64,000 nt of DNA from Reinekea thalattae (GTDB lineage Bacteria > Pseudomonadota > Gammaproteobacteria > Pseudomonadales > Natronospirillaceae). How positions within the stretch are numbered: position 1 is the stretch's first letter; each line of letters begins with the position of its first letter. Positions 15,837 through 25,147 of this stretch are shown here, piece by piece. A model generated the notes under the pieces. The model was not told where the DNA came from. It searched no databases and saw only the letters and a program-made list of their open reading frames with translations. The stretch spans positions 124,001 through 188,000 of the forward strand of contig NZ_VKAD01000003.1 in assembly GCF_008041945.1 (NCBI RefSeq). The letters run 5' to 3'. The translations under genes and the position numbers were made by a program.

Positions 15837-17729
15837 TTACAAAACGACTTCGGCGAGGCTGCCTTTGCTTTCTAGCCAAGTTTTACGATCACCGCTGCGT
15901 TTTTTCGCCAGCAACATGTCCATCATTTCCATGGTGTCGTCACCTTCTTCGATAGTCAGTTGCACTAGGCGACGGGTATTTGGGTCCATGGTGGTTTCGC
16001 GCAGCTGTATCGGGTTCATTTCACCCAAGCCTTTAAAGCGAGTGACTTGAACTTTGCCGCGTTTTTTCTCTGCTTCAAGGCGATTTAAAATGCCTTCGCG
16101 CTCTTCATCATCGAGTGCGTAATAAACTTCTTTGCCAATATCAATTCGATACAACGGCGGCATGGCAACGTAGACGTGTCCTTTTTGCACCAAGGTTTTA
16201 AAGTGGCGAACAAAGAGTGCACACAGCAATGTAGCAATGTGCAAACCGTCTGAGTCAGCATCGGCAAGGATACAGATTTTACCGTAACGTAAGCCTTCGA
16301 TGTCTTGGCTGTCTGGGTCAACACCCAGTGCAATGGCAATGTCGTGAACTTCTTGGCTGGCAAGAATTTCGTTACTGTCGACTTCCCATGTGTTCAAAAT
16401 TTTACCGCGCAACGGCATGATCGCTTGGAAAATTCGGTCGCGTGCTTGCTTTGCAGAACCGCCTGCCGAATCACCTTCCACTAAAAACAGTTCGCCTTTC
16501 ATGGCATCGTTGCCGGAACAGTCTGCTAATTTACCCGGCAGTGCTGGGCCTGAAGTGACTTTTTTACGGGCGACTTTTTTAGCTTTGCGCATACGCGCGT
16601 TAGCGTTTGAGATTGCCAGTTCTGCGAGCAGCTCGGCAATGTCGGTGTGCTGGTTAAGCCAGAGTGCAAATTCATCTTTGACCACGCCAGCAATAAAGGC
16701 TGAGGCTTGGCGCGAAGAAAGCCGCTCTTTGGTTTGGCCGGCAAATTGTGGATCTTGCATCTTAAAGGACAACACATAAGAGCACCTGTCCCAAATATCT
16801 TCTGGGCCAAGTTTTACGCCGCGCGGTAGTAAGTTGCGGTATTCACAGAATTCGCGCATGGCATCGAGCAAGCCTTGGCGCAAACCGTTAACGTGGGTGC
16901 CGCCTTGCGCTGTAGGAATCAGGTTAACGTAGCTTTCGAACAGACCTTCGCCACCTTCGGGTAGCCATTGCAACGCCCAATCGACAGCTTCGGTTTCGCT
17001 GGAAAAAGAACCGGTAAAAGGCGCTTCTGGTAATGTTTCATAAACCTTGGTGTGGCTGATTAGATAATCTTTTAGGCCATCTTCGTAGAACCAGGTTTCG
17101 GTTTCGTCTTTCTCTTCGTTATAAAAGTTAATGCGTAAGCCAGGGCACAATACTGCTTTTGCTCGAAGTACATGGCGCAAACGGCTGACTAAAAACTTGC
17201 CGGTATCGAAGTAGGACTCGTCCGGTAAAAAGCGTACCGTGGTGCCGGTTTCGCGTTTTTTGCACTCGCCGACCACTTCCATATCCATAGCTTTATCGCC
17301 ATTTTGGAAGCCCATGCGATGAATTTTACCGTCGCGTTTTACCGAAACTTCTAACACCTTAGAGAGGGCGTTAACAACCGAAACACCAACACCGTGCAAA
17401 CCACCGGAAAACTGATAGTTCTTGCCAGAGAATTTACCGCCGGAGTGCAGCGTTGTAAGAATCAACTCGACGCCGGGTATGCCGTGCTCAGGGTGAATAT
17501 CAACCGGCATGCCTCGGCCGTTATCGGTGACGCTCAGTGAGCCGTCTTTAAACAGGGCGATATCAATTTGGTCTGCATGGCCGCCTAGGGCTTCGTCCAC
17601 CGAGTTATCGATCACCTCTTGCGCTAGGTGATTGGGCCGCGTGGTATCGGTATACATGCCAGGTCGTTTTCGAACGGGTTCTAAACCGCTTAGCACTTCA
17701 ATGGCTTCTGCCGAATAATTGTTAGTCAT
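15837..17729 (-). CDS. parE: DNA topoisomerase IV subunit B (ParE)
   Basis: This is the ATPase subunit of topoisomerase IV (630 residues), which with ParC decatenates daughter chromosomes. The N-terminus AEAIEVLSGLEPVRKRPGMYTDTTRPNHL and the ATP-binding EVIDNSVDEA, DNGRGMP and GGLHGVGVSVVNALS motifs are clear. The TOPRIM segment follows: LFLVEGDSAGGSA, and later DADSDGLHIATLL. It is ParE rather than GyrB: shorter than GyrB and lacking its ~170-residue insert. The frame is open to ATG 17741, but ATG 17729 (MTNNYSAEAIEV) matches E. coli ParE and has GAGGT at correct spacing. The conserved yqiA gene usually found next to it is absent. Confidence 0.96.
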   Translation of the reverse strand: MTNNYSAEAIEVLSGLEPVRKRPGMYTDTTRPNHLAQEVIDNSVDEALGGHADQIDIALFKDGSLSVTDNGRGMPVDIHPEHGIPGVELILTTLHSGGKFSGKNYQFSGGLHGVGVSVVNALSKVLEVSVKRDGKIHRMGFQNGDKAMDMEVVGECKKRETGTTVRFLPDESYFDTGKFLVSRLRHVLRAKAVLCPGLRINFYNEEKDETETWFYEDGLKDYLISHTKVYETLPEAPFTGSFSSETEAVDWALQWLPEGGEGLFESYVNLIPTAQGGTHVNGLRQGLLDAMREFCEYRNLLPRGVKLGPEDIWDRCSYVLSFKMQDPQFAGQTKERLSSRQASAFIAGVVKDEFALWLNQHTDIAELLAELAISNANARMRKAKKVARKKVTSGPALPGKLADCSGNDAMKGELFLVEGDSAGGSAKQARDRIFQAIMPLRGKILNTWEVDSNEILASQEVHDIAIALGVDPDSQDIEGLRYGKICILADADSDGLHIATLLCALFVRHFKTLVQKGHVYVAMPPLYRIDIGKEVYYALDDEEREGILNRLEAEKKRGKVQVTRFKGLGEMNPIQLRETTMDPNTRRLVQLTIEEGDDTMEMMDMLLAKKRSGDRKTWLESKGSLAEVVL

Positions 17730-17977
17730 GGGCGCATGCACCTCTTTATAAACTCGATGATAAAACTTGAATAAAAATAATGACTTAGGATAACAGAAAA
17801 TCGCCGATGTGCGATCACTTAGCGTCGTTGTCGTAGCTTTTACAGTGCCTCGCTACAGCTGTGCTGCCAAAGCATAAGCTTAAGTGTGGTTATTTGTTGG
17901 GTTTATTTGCTAGCTAGCAGAAAGTTGGGGCTTGTCGGCGATGTTTGAATGAGCGCTCAGGGCTCAGGATTCAAAGC

Positions 17978-18781
17978 TTAGTAAGCGGTGAGCGTTTCAT
18001 CGAGCTCTACTTTAAAGTGCGACACTCGACTAACTCGGGTTTCTATCTGACCGTTAGCTTTGAGTTTGAGCACACGAAAACCCGGCGGTTGGCTGTCGGT
18101 GGCAAATTCATCGCTGTTTGGCAAAAACTGCACGCAGGTCGATGGCGTAGAAAGGTAGCGAACGCCGTTTAGGGTTCGGTCGCTTTGTTGATGAACATGG
18201 CCAAATAGAACGCAACGCACGTTGTTGTGACAGCGAATAATGGCTTGCAGTTTATCGCCATTATGAATGCCGATTTTATCCATCCAAGCACTGCCAATAT
18301 TGATTGGGTGGTGGTGGCAGCTGATCAGGACATGATGATTCGGGTGCTGTTCTAGCGCTCGCTCTAGGCGGTCTAGTTCGGTGTGGCTGAGCTCGCCATG
18401 GACTTCATCGCAAACGTGAGTATCGAGCAGCACAATAAGCCACGAACCCAATTCGAGCACCGATTGCTCATGGTTAAACCCTTTGCTCGAATGGCTCATG
18501 CCGCGAGGGCAGTCATGGTTGCCGGGAATCCAATACATGGGCGCGTCGATCGCCGACACGCTGTTCAAAAAATGCTGATAGGCCTGTTGGCTGCCGTCTT
18601 GTGAGATATCACCCGTCGCCAATAGCAGATCGATATTACTGCCACATAGCTGAACCTGACCTATCACCTGTTGCAGGCTGTCATAGGTATTCATGCCAAG
18701 CAAGGTACCTTCTTTGCTGGCATGCAGGTGAGGATCTGTAATTTGAAGCAGGGTGTAGCTTTGTTCCATCATTACCGCCAT
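17978..18781 (-). CDS. cpdA: 3',5'-cyclic-AMP phosphodiesterase CpdA
   Basis: This is a class III cyclic-nucleotide phosphodiesterase (up to 267 residues) that hydrolyses cAMP to AMP and so tempers CRP signalling. All metallophosphoesterase motifs are visible: ITDPHLH near residue 14-20, ATGDIS, IPGNHDCP, ISCHHHP and LFGHVH. These supply the Asp, His and Asn ligands of the two-metal centre. Its place between yqiB and parE matches E. coli gene order. The start could be ATG 18781, 18772 or 18769; no ribosome-binding site decides it cleanly, and GGCGG upstream slightly favours the inner pair. Confidence 0.93.
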   Translation of the reverse strand: MAVMMEQSYTLLQITDPHLHASKEGTLLGMNTYDSLQQVIGQVQLCGSNIDLLLATGDISQDGSQQAYQHFLNSVSAIDAPMYWIPGNHDCPRGMSHSSKGFNHEQSVLELGSWLIVLLDTHVCDEVHGELSHTELDRLERALEQHPNHHVLISCHHHPINIGSAWMDKIGIHNGDKLQAIIRCHNNVRCVLFGHVHQQSDRTLNGVRYLSTPSTCVQFLPNSDEFATDSQPPGFRVLKLKANGQIETRVSRVSHFKVELDETLTAY

Positions 18782-18878
18782 ATCACATCAATGCAGAGTA
18801 TTTCGGGTTGGGCTTTTCAAATACGTCGCAGAATTGTATGGGGTTTAATTTGCTCAAAGAAGGAACTGATCGACAAAA

Positions 18879-19349
18879 TTAAGGCGTGTTTGGGTCATTT
18901 TCCAGTTTTGCGGGTTGCCACACAGTTCGAACGCTGCCGTGGTTTAGTAGGTGGCTGAGCCATTCGGCCAAATAGTGGTTGGCCTGCTCTTTTTCATCAA
19001 TTTGGTACATCATGTCGTTCGGGTAGCGGTAAACACCGTTTAGCTGGCTGCCTTGCTTTAGTGTTACGACTTCCGCCATGCGAGCATCGGAATAGAGCCG
19101 AACAGTCAATTCGACGACATTTAGCGGCTCGGGAAAGTGACTGAAGGTTTTGGTTAGCTGTAAGGTTGTGGTGTATTTAAAGCGCTCGACCACGTCGATG
19201 CTGACAGCGACTTCGTTGTCGTTGTCATGCCAGCCAAACTCAAAGTGGTCGGCCTTTTTGTCTCTGAGCAATCGCTCCAAACGTACAAAGTTGGCTTCGC
19301 AAAGCTGACCGTGTTTGGCGATGTCGGGGATGTAGCGTTTTATAATCAA
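18879..19349 (-). CDS. yqiB: DUF1249 family protein YqiB
   Basis: This is a 156-residue cytoplasmic protein of the DUF1249/YqiB family. Recognisable stretches are YIPDIAKHGQLCEANFVRLERLL near the N-terminus and the central VVELTVRLYSDARMAEVV, the most conserved block in the family. The biochemical function is unknown. It lies between nudF and cpdA exactly as in E. coli, which supports the call. The gap to cpdA is about 97 bp and the gap to nudF about 154 bp, so co-transcription is likely but not enforced by overlap. Confidence 0.88.
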   Translation of the reverse strand: MIIKRYIPDIAKHGQLCEANFVRLERLLRDKKADHFEFGWHDNDNEVAVSIDVVERFKYTTTLQLTKTFSHFPEPLNVVELTVRLYSDARMAEVVTLKQGSQLNGVYRYPNDMMYQIDEKEQANHYLAEWLSHLLNHGSVRTVWQPAKLENDPNTP

Positions 19350-19503
19350 AAGGTTACTCGTCGTTATTTTTTAAATATCACTGAATTGCTTAAAGCTTAG
19401 TTTAGCTGCTGCATTAGAGGTTCTAAATCGGAGGTTGTAAAGCGATAACCGGCTCTCGCCTTACTGGAATACTAAAGCATGCTGGTTGATCAGTAGAGCC
19501 AAA

Positions 19504-20115
19504 TTAGGCGGTTTGCCACTTTTGTCGCAAGGTTGCTTGGTTTAAGGCAAACCATTGCAGAGCAATAACACTGGCGGCGTTGTTAATAACACCCTGTTCG
19601 AGCCATTGCAGGCCTTCGTCAAAGCTGGGTGTTAATACCTGAATGTCTTCACCTTCGTAATCTAAGCCATGCACGCCACTGGCGCAGCGGCTATCGACTT
19701 CACCGACATAGAGGTGAATGCGCTCGTTGGTGCCGCCTGGTGAAGGCAGGTAACGACAAATAAACTCCATTCGGCCAACCTCGACACCGGCTTCCTCTTG
19801 AGCTTCTCTTCGGGCGACTTGCTCAGGGCTTTCATCGGTATCGATCATGCCTGCCACCAATTCAATAAGCCAAGGGTTGGCTTCACGCAATGCGCCGCAG
19901 CGAAACTGCTCGATCATGACAAAGCTGTCGGCATTAAAGTCGACCAGCAGTAAGCAAACCGCTTCTGTGCGCTTTAGCAGTTCGCGCTCAATGGTTAGCT
20001 CGCCACCGTCGAAACGCTGATGAGTAATGGTGAGCTTGTCCATTTGGTTAAAGCCCTGATAGAGCGGCTCACTGTGCTTAATATCAAACTTAAAAAGATC
20101 GGTGTTTCGCTTCAT
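19504..20115 (-). CDS. nudF: ADP-ribose pyrophosphatase NudF
   Basis: This is a Nudix hydrolase (203 residues) that cleaves ADP-ribose to AMP and ribose 5-phosphate. The Nudix box is complete: GMIDTDESPEQVARREAQEE followed by AGV, matching G-x5-E-x7-REUXEEXGU. The upstream ELLKRTEAVCLLLVDFNADS and downstream YLPSPGGTNERIHLYVG segments are typical of the ADP-ribose subgroup (NudF/TrgB). It is transcribed divergently from tolC, the same arrangement as in E. coli (tolC / nudF-yqiB-cpdA-yqiA-parE). Confidence 0.94.
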   Translation of the reverse strand: MKRNTDLFKFDIKHSEPLYQGFNQMDKLTITHQRFDGGELTIERELLKRTEAVCLLLVDFNADSFVMIEQFRCGALREANPWLIELVAGMIDTDESPEQVARREAQEEAGVEVGRMEFICRYLPSPGGTNERIHLYVGEVDSRCASGVHGLDYEGEDIQVLTPSFDEGLQWLEQGVINNAASVIALQWFALNQATLRQKWQTA

Positions 20116-20295
20116 AGTGGATTAAACCTTGAATAGAACAGTGTTTTTTTGAAATATAGTGACTTTCGATGCAGTTTATTTTGCCGTATTTGTTGAAATA
20201 ATGGCTAGCTAGTCTGATATTAAACTTTAGGATTGAATGCTCTGCGCGCATAATGAATCCTGCCTCCCTTTAAATGCAAGTTTCGAGACGCCCTT

Positions 20296-21633
20296 ATGCT
20301 AAAAAAATTACCGATAATATGTGTGTTGTTTACCCTTTCTTCTGTCTATGCCAATGCGGCGCAATCATTGATTGAAACCTATGAACAGGCGTCACAGAAC
20401 GACCCGACGTTGCAGATGGCTCAGTTAGCGGTTTTAAGTGCGCAACAAGATGTCACCAATGGTTTATCTAATGTGTTACCTAATGTTTCTGCCAGTGCCA
20501 GCTACGGTATTGGTAATGATGCATCGATGGACGGTGAAGAAAGCCTAGCGTTAGACAGTGACTTCCAAGCCATTAATGGTTCGTTAGATATCACGCAAAA
20601 TGTTTTTGCACTCGCTGCCTTTACCGCCTACGAGGCCGTTAAGGTGAATGCATCGATTGAAGATATTGAAGCTGCCTATGCCGAACAAGATTTAATGGTG
20701 CGCGTTGCCGAAGCCTATCTGAATGCGTTACGAGCTAAGGACGCACTGGATGTTGCCAAGGCACAGTTGGCAGCAGTCGAGCGCCAATTTGAACAAACAG
20801 AGCAGCGTTACGATGTTGGTTTGGTTCCAATCACCGATGTGCTTGATGCAACAGCAACGTTAGATGAAACCAAAGTCAGCCTAATTCGTGCAAACTCTAG
20901 CTATAATATCGCGCTGCAAAATATTTCGATAACCACTGGCCAATCGCCAGACGGTATTTTGGATATCAGCGACAGCATTCCAATTACACAACTCGACGAG
21001 AGCTTACAAGAGCAATGGATCGAGCTGGCGATTACTCAGCATCCAGACATTATTGTCGCCGAGCGAGGTTTGCAAGTAGGCCAACTGACTGCGCGTGCGT
21101 TGGCGCAGCAGTATCGTTTACCGACTGTTGGTGCTTCTATTTCGTTCGATTATGACGACATCTATAACTACGACTATTACAACAACGACGATGAAGACAA
21201 CTGGAGCGTTGCCGTTGGTGTTCAAGTGAGCATGGATTTATTTACCGGTGGTGCGAATAACTCTGCCATTGCGAAACAAGGCATTCAGAATAACATCGTC
21301 GAGCAGCAAATTGAGTTGCTTAAGCGTGGCAAGGCGGTAACGGTTGCCAATCTATTTAACTCAGTGCAGGCCGATGCTCAAAACGTAGCGGCGCAACAGC
21401 AGGCATTGAAGTCACGCCAAAGCGCACTGCAAGCAACGGAAGTTGGCTACGATGTCGGTACTCGAAATATCGTGGAAGTATTGGATTCTCAGCTGGCGGT
21501 ATTTTCTGCGCAAAATAACCTAAATAATGCACGGTATGATTATCTGATTGATCTGTTAAACCTTAAAAAAGAAACAGGTCTGTTAGCATTTCAAGATCTT
21601 GCAAGCATCGACCAATACTTGATTGCAGAATAA
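20296..21633 (+). CDS. tolC: Outer-membrane efflux channel TolC
   Basis: This is a trimeric outer-membrane and periplasmic tunnel protein (445 residues) used by drug efflux pumps and type I secretion systems. A signal peptide of about 21 residues (MLKKLPIICVLFTLSSVYANA) precedes two homologous outer-membrane-efflux repeats rich in heptad Gln/Ala helices. The paired TQRYDVGLVPITDVLDA-like motif (about 172-190) and VGYDVGTRNIVEVLDSQL (about 383-400) are the family signature at the equatorial region. A short acidic Tyr/Asp/Asn-rich loop (YDDIYNYDYYNNDDEDN) is a local oddity. A strong bidirectional terminator follows. Confidence 0.95.
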   Translation: MLKKLPIICVLFTLSSVYANAAQSLIETYEQASQNDPTLQMAQLAVLSAQQDVTNGLSNVLPNVSASASYGIGNDASMDGEESLALDSDFQAINGSLDITQNVFALAAFTAYEAVKVNASIEDIEAAYAEQDLMVRVAEAYLNALRAKDALDVAKAQLAAVERQFEQTEQRYDVGLVPITDVLDATATLDETKVSLIRANSSYNIALQNISITTGQSPDGILDISDSIPITQLDESLQEQWIELAITQHPDIIVAERGLQVGQLTARALAQQYRLPTVGASISFDYDDIYNYDYYNNDDEDNWSVAVGVQVSMDLFTGGANNSAIAKQGIQNNIVEQQIELLKRGKAVTVANLFNSVQADAQNVAAQQQALKSRQSALQATEVGYDVGTRNIVEVLDSQLAVFSAQNNLNNARYDYLIDLLNLKKETGLLAFQDLASIDQYLIAE

Positions 21634-21654
21634 GCGGTTTAAGCTTCTCGATGG

Positions 21655-21688
21655 GATAAAAAAAGCAGTGCCTTGGCACTGCTTTTTT
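21655..21688. terminator. Bidirectional terminator between tolC and pxpC
   Basis: The stem GCAGTGCC (21665-21672) pairs with GGCACTGC (21675-21682). It is flanked by an A-run on the left and six T on the right, so it can terminate both tolC (+) and pxpC (-). Confidence 0.95.
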
Positions 21689-21707
21689 CGTTTTGCGAAG
21701 ACCCGTT

Positions 21708-22646
21708 TTATGCCGATTGTGACAGGGTAAGAGCCTCGAATCGGATGTGCTCGATCTCATCGCTATAAGCATTGAACTCGCGGATAGCCTGCTCAGGGCT
21801 AATCGCTATAAAGCGAACGCTCGCACCTGCAGTGAGCTGCGATAAACGATCCAGATCGGCTGAAATTACCGAGCCGAGTTTTGGATAGCCGCCAATGGTT
21901 TGCCTATCGTTCATTAGGATAATCGGCTGACCATTACCAGGCAGCTGAATAGTCCCTTTGCTGATGCCTTCTGAGTAGATTTTTTCGATACCGGAATCAA
22001 TGGCGTCGCCCTCTAGCTGATAACCCATGCGATCATTGCGTGGCGATATCTGATAATCGCAAGCCAAAAATTTAGCCTGCTCGGCGGCCGTTAAATGTTG
22101 CCATTGGTAGCCAGCAATAAAGCGTAAGGTAATCTGTTTGCGCAGACTGGCTTGCTTCAAATAGTGCAATCGATTGGCAGGCTTAGCATTACCAAGAGCG
22201 GTTAGGCTATCGCCTTTCTGCAAGGCTTGGCCGAGGCTTTCGCGAATTACCGTAGCGCTACTGTTGAACCAACGAGGGCTGTCAAAACCGCCACTGACCG
22301 CCAAATAGCTGCGTACACCAATGCCAGCAAAGCCGATTTTGATTTCGTCGCCACTGTTTACCTGATGCGTTTGCCAAAGTGGTTTGGCTTTGCCATTAAT
22401 AAATAAAGGAGCGTAAGCACCCGTTAAGCACAGGGTTGTTGGCTTAAGGCATTTTAGAATGAGGCCGCCAAAGGTGATTTCTAATGCGGTGCTGTTGATG
22501 TCGTTTTCAACCAGCCGATTGGCGATAGCGAACGAGCGGAAGTCCATCGGGCCACCTTCGGTGAGGCCAATAGCGTGGTGACCAATGCGGCCAGCGTCCT
22601 GAAAGGTGGTTAATGGACCGGGGGATACAACACTAAAGGTACTCAT
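21708..22646 (-). CDS. pxpC: 5-oxoprolinase subunit PxpC (biotin-dependent carboxyltransferase family)
   Basis: This is a subunit of the ATP-dependent prokaryotic 5-oxoprolinase PxpABC (312 residues), which converts pyroglutamate to glutamate. The N-terminus VVSPGPLTTFQDAGRIGHHA and the following GLTEGGPMDFRSFAIANRL are the hallmark of the KipA/PxpC (AHS2) family. SYLAVSGGF and a late RQTIGGYPKLGSVI are further conserved blocks. Its ATG overlaps the pxpB stop by 4 bp, so the genes are coupled. The order here is pxpA-pxpB-pxpC. The biotin-carboxyltransferase name is historical; no biotin site is expected. Confidence 0.92.
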   Translation of the reverse strand: MSTFSVVSPGPLTTFQDAGRIGHHAIGLTEGGPMDFRSFAIANRLVENDINSTALEITFGGLILKCLKPTTLCLTGAYAPLFINGKAKPLWQTHQVNSGDEIKIGFAGIGVRSYLAVSGGFDSPRWFNSSATVIRESLGQALQKGDSLTALGNAKPANRLHYLKQASLRKQITLRFIAGYQWQHLTAAEQAKFLACDYQISPRNDRMGYQLEGDAIDSGIEKIYSEGISKGTIQLPGNGQPIILMNDRQTIGGYPKLGSVISADLDRLSQLTAGASVRFIAISPEQAIREFNAYSDEIEHIRFEALTLSQSA

Positions 22647-23323
22647 AAAATACCTCCAAGATTAATAAATTCGTCTTTGTTGATGGCACTAAATTGCACG
22701 TTGTCGCCAACATTAAAAGGCATCGCTGGTGTTTGCTCTGGATTAAACAGTTCAATTGGGCAGCGTCCAATCAGGTTCCAGCCTCCAGGTGACGCTGCTG
22801 GATAGATCGCCGTCTGTTGATCGGCAATACCGACCGAGCCTTTGGCGACTTTAGGTCGCGGTGACTTAAGTCGTGGCATGGCAATATCGCTGGCCACTTC
22901 GCCCAAATAGGCAAAGCCCGGCGCAAAACCAATGGCATAAACCTGATAGGCTTGCGAGCAGTGGCGTTCAATCACTTGCTCAATTGTGAGCTTATGATGA
23001 CTGGCAATACGTTCTAAATCTGGGCCGACTTCTTCGTGATAATAAACCGGTAATCGCACCAGCTGTTGATGAGTTGCCATACTGCCTGTCGGTAGGTTTT
23101 CGATGCATTGCTCGATGATCTTGATAACAGACGGGTGGCTGCTTAGGCGCGGATTAAAGATAACCAGCAACGATTGATACGATTGCACCAAGTCTAACAG
23201 TTGTTCGCCTAATGCCGATTTAATCTGTTTGCCAAGATATTGCAGCTGAGCCGTAGTCTGTGCACCAATGGGCTCATCATGATAGACAATAACAGATCGT
23301 TCCGAAGCTAATTCAGTTTTCAT
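22643..23323 (-). CDS. pxpB: 5-oxoprolinase subunit PxpB (KipI/AHS1 family)
   Basis: This is the second subunit (226 residues) of the PxpABC 5-oxoprolinase. The conserved C-terminal core of the AHS1/KipI family is clear: YAIGFAPGFAYLGEV, then PRLKSPRPKVAKGSVGIA, and AIYPAASPGGWNLIGR. In Bacillus the paralogue KipI inhibits sporulation kinase KinA, but in proteobacteria with pxpA beside it the enzyme role is expected. The gene overlaps pxpA by 11 bp and pxpC by 4 bp, showing a tightly coupled operon. Confidence 0.92.
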   Translation of the reverse strand: MKTELASERSVIVYHDEPIGAQTTAQLQYLGKQIKSALGEQLLDLVQSYQSLLVIFNPRLSSHPSVIKIIEQCIENLPTGSMATHQQLVRLPVYYHEEVGPDLERIASHHKLTIEQVIERHCSQAYQVYAIGFAPGFAYLGEVASDIAMPRLKSPRPKVAKGSVGIADQQTAIYPAASPGGWNLIGRCPIELFNPEQTPAMPFNVGDNVQFSAINKDEFINLGGIL

Positions 23324-24053
23324 AACACCTCATCAGAGATTGAATTTCTTGAATGTGAGCAACCGACTCAGCGTTGTCGCCATGAACACACAGCGAATCG
23401 ACTGGGTAGGTTAATGCAGCGCCATCGACCGAATAGATGACACCCTGTTCGCAGAGTGACTTTACTCGCTCTAACATCTGCTCACCGTTAAGCATCGCCC
23501 CGGCTTGATTGCGAGGCACCAATAGCCCTTGGTTGGTGTAGCCGCGATCAGCAAAGGCTTCAAACAGTAATGGCAGGTCATATTGGTCGGCTTCTGCTTG
23601 ATGTTGTTGATGCTGTTCAGTCGCTTGCAGCATCAGTGGCAGAGCCAGCGGGTAGTCAGCCACGGCTTGCATTATCGTGGCTCGAACTTTGTCGTCGCGC
23701 ATCATGTCGTTGTACAGCGCACCATGCGGTTTGACGTAACTTAGCGTAAGCCCCTGTATCGAGGCCATGCCTGCAACGGCGGCAATTTGATATTGAACGC
23801 AGGTTTTTAATTCCAACTCTGACATCGCCATCGAGCGGCGACCAAAACCGTTTAGGTCTGGGTAGCCAGGATGCGCGCCAACAGATACCTGATGCTGTTT
23901 AGCCAGTGCTAAGGTTTTACTCATGGTGACCGGGTCACCAGCGTGGAAGCCACAGGCAATGTTGGCTTGGTCGATCAGAGGCATCACCTGCTCTTCACCT
24001 TCAATTTTCCAAGAACCAAAGCTTTCAGCTAGATCGCAGTTTAATTTCATCAA
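23313..24053 (-). CDS. pxpA: 5-oxoprolinase subunit PxpA (LamB/YcsF family)
   Basis: This is a LamB/YcsF-family subunit (246 residues) of 5-oxoprolinase PxpABC. Key motifs are LNCDLAESFG at the N-terminus, QANIACGFHAGDP (about 29-41) and SVGAHPGYPDLNGFGRR (about 56-72). A VKPHGALYND segment and an ADRGYT segment follow further on. These supply the acidic and His residues expected of its metal-dependent active site. It heads the three-gene operon. The E. coli order puts pxpB-pxpC-pxpA, so the order differs here. Two consecutive ATG codons open the gene; either may start. Confidence 0.93.
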   Translation of the reverse strand: MMKLNCDLAESFGSWKIEGEEQVMPLIDQANIACGFHAGDPVTMSKTLALAKQHQVSVGAHPGYPDLNGFGRRSMAMSELELKTCVQYQIAAVAGMASIQGLTLSYVKPHGALYNDMMRDDKVRATIMQAVADYPLALPLMLQATEQHQQHQAEADQYDLPLLFEAFADRGYTNQGLLVPRNQAGAMLNGEQMLERVKSLCEQGVIYSVDGAALTYPVDSLCVHGDNAESVAHIQEIQSLMRCYEN

Positions 24054-24223
24054 TATCTCTTGTCTTCTCGACTGTTTATAACAATGGCTGTGAAAGCCGC
24101 TTACTGAATTTTAAATCGTCATTCGACGCCGAGCTGTGTGATTGTCACTGGGTAGTTGTAAAGTGCAACTAATCTAACTAACAAACGCTGAGTTAACTAA
24201 AGGTTTTATGGTTAAAAACTTTG

Positions 24224-25147
24224 CTAGGTAACTGGTTCTGGCGGTGAGATTAATTCTTCAATCAGACCTTCGCGGATCGCCCGTGGCGATAAGCGTAACT
24301 CTTTAATATCGAAACGATGAAAAATTCTATGTGCAATAACGTAGCCAGCTGCAAAGACCGAAATGCGGCGCGGGCTTAACTCGAGTAACTGTGAGAGTTG
24401 TCGCTGACTGTCGGCTTGAGTGAGTACCGGTAATAGCCGATCCAGTTGATCGCGATGGATCGTACCGGTTTCGGCTATATGTAAATTAGTCATGGCCCAA
24501 TTAATAGCTTTAATAGTGCCTGAAGAGCCTATCGCTTCTTGCCATGAAAGATCTTTGAATAATGGCATAACGCTGTCGAGTTGTTGATCGACATAGTCCA
24601 TGCACTCAACAAGCTGGGCTTCGGATAGGGTGTCGTAGTCTAAAAATTGAGCCGTTAAGGTGACGCAACCAATTTCTAGGCTGGTCAGCACTTGTGGTTG
24701 TCGGCCCTTGCCGACGATCAGCTCGGTGCTGCCACCGCCGATGTCGAGTACTAATCTTGAGCGGTCCGCTTCGTTTTGCGACACGCCTAAATAGATGTAG
24801 CGAGCCTCATCGTCGCCACTGATAATGCGAATAGGGTGATGCAATGCGCGTTCGGCTTCGGCAATGAAGCTGGGGTCATTATAGATTCGCCGAAAGGCGC
24901 TGGTGCCGACTGCCGCAATGCTGACGTTTGGCAGGCTCTTAAGGTGATCGTGGAAGTGAGCTAGGCAACGTAAGGCGCGAGTTTTGGTTTCTTTATTGAT
25001 TCGACCATTGCTAATGCCAGCTGCAAGACGCACCAGTTCGCGCCGACAGTCGACAGACGTCAGCTTTTTGTTTTCGTGTTTCATGATGACTAGATGAAAG
25101 CTATTGGAGCCTAAATCTATTGCAGCTACGTATTCTGGGCCTAACAT
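24224..25147 (-). CDS. ppx: Ppx/GppA family phosphatase, short form
   Basis: This is an exopolyphosphatase or pppGpp phosphatase family protein (307 residues) of the ASKHA fold. Visible motifs are AIDLGSNSFHLVI (phosphate 1), VGTSAFRR, ISGDDEARYIYLG, VLDIGGGSTELIVG (phosphate 2), GCVTLTAQFL and the final LSPRAIREGLIEEL. It stops right after the catalytic core. E. coli Ppx (513) and GppA (494) carry an additional C-terminal HD-type helical domain that is missing here, as in other stand-alone short Ppx proteins. Whether it cleaves polyphosphate or pppGpp cannot be told. It is divergent from gltB across a long gap. Confidence 0.88.
   Translation of the reverse strand: MLGPEYVAAIDLGSNSFHLVIMKHENKKLTSVDCRRELVRLAAGISNGRINKETKTRALRCLAHFHDHLKSLPNVSIAAVGTSAFRRIYNDPSFIAEAERALHHPIRIISGDDEARYIYLGVSQNEADRSRLVLDIGGGSTELIVGKGRQPQVLTSLEIGCVTLTAQFLDYDTLSEAQLVECMDYVDQQLDSVMPLFKDLSWQEAIGSSGTIKAINWAMTNLHIAETGTIHRDQLDRLLPVLTQADSQRQLSQLLELSPRRISVFAAGYVIAHRIFHRFDIKELRLSPRAIREGLIEELISPPEPVT

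Noticed and set aside
16390-16779. 129-codon + strand frame inside parE
   Set aside because: Shadow of the ParE TOPRIM region; the amino-acid composition is that of a reverse-complement frame.
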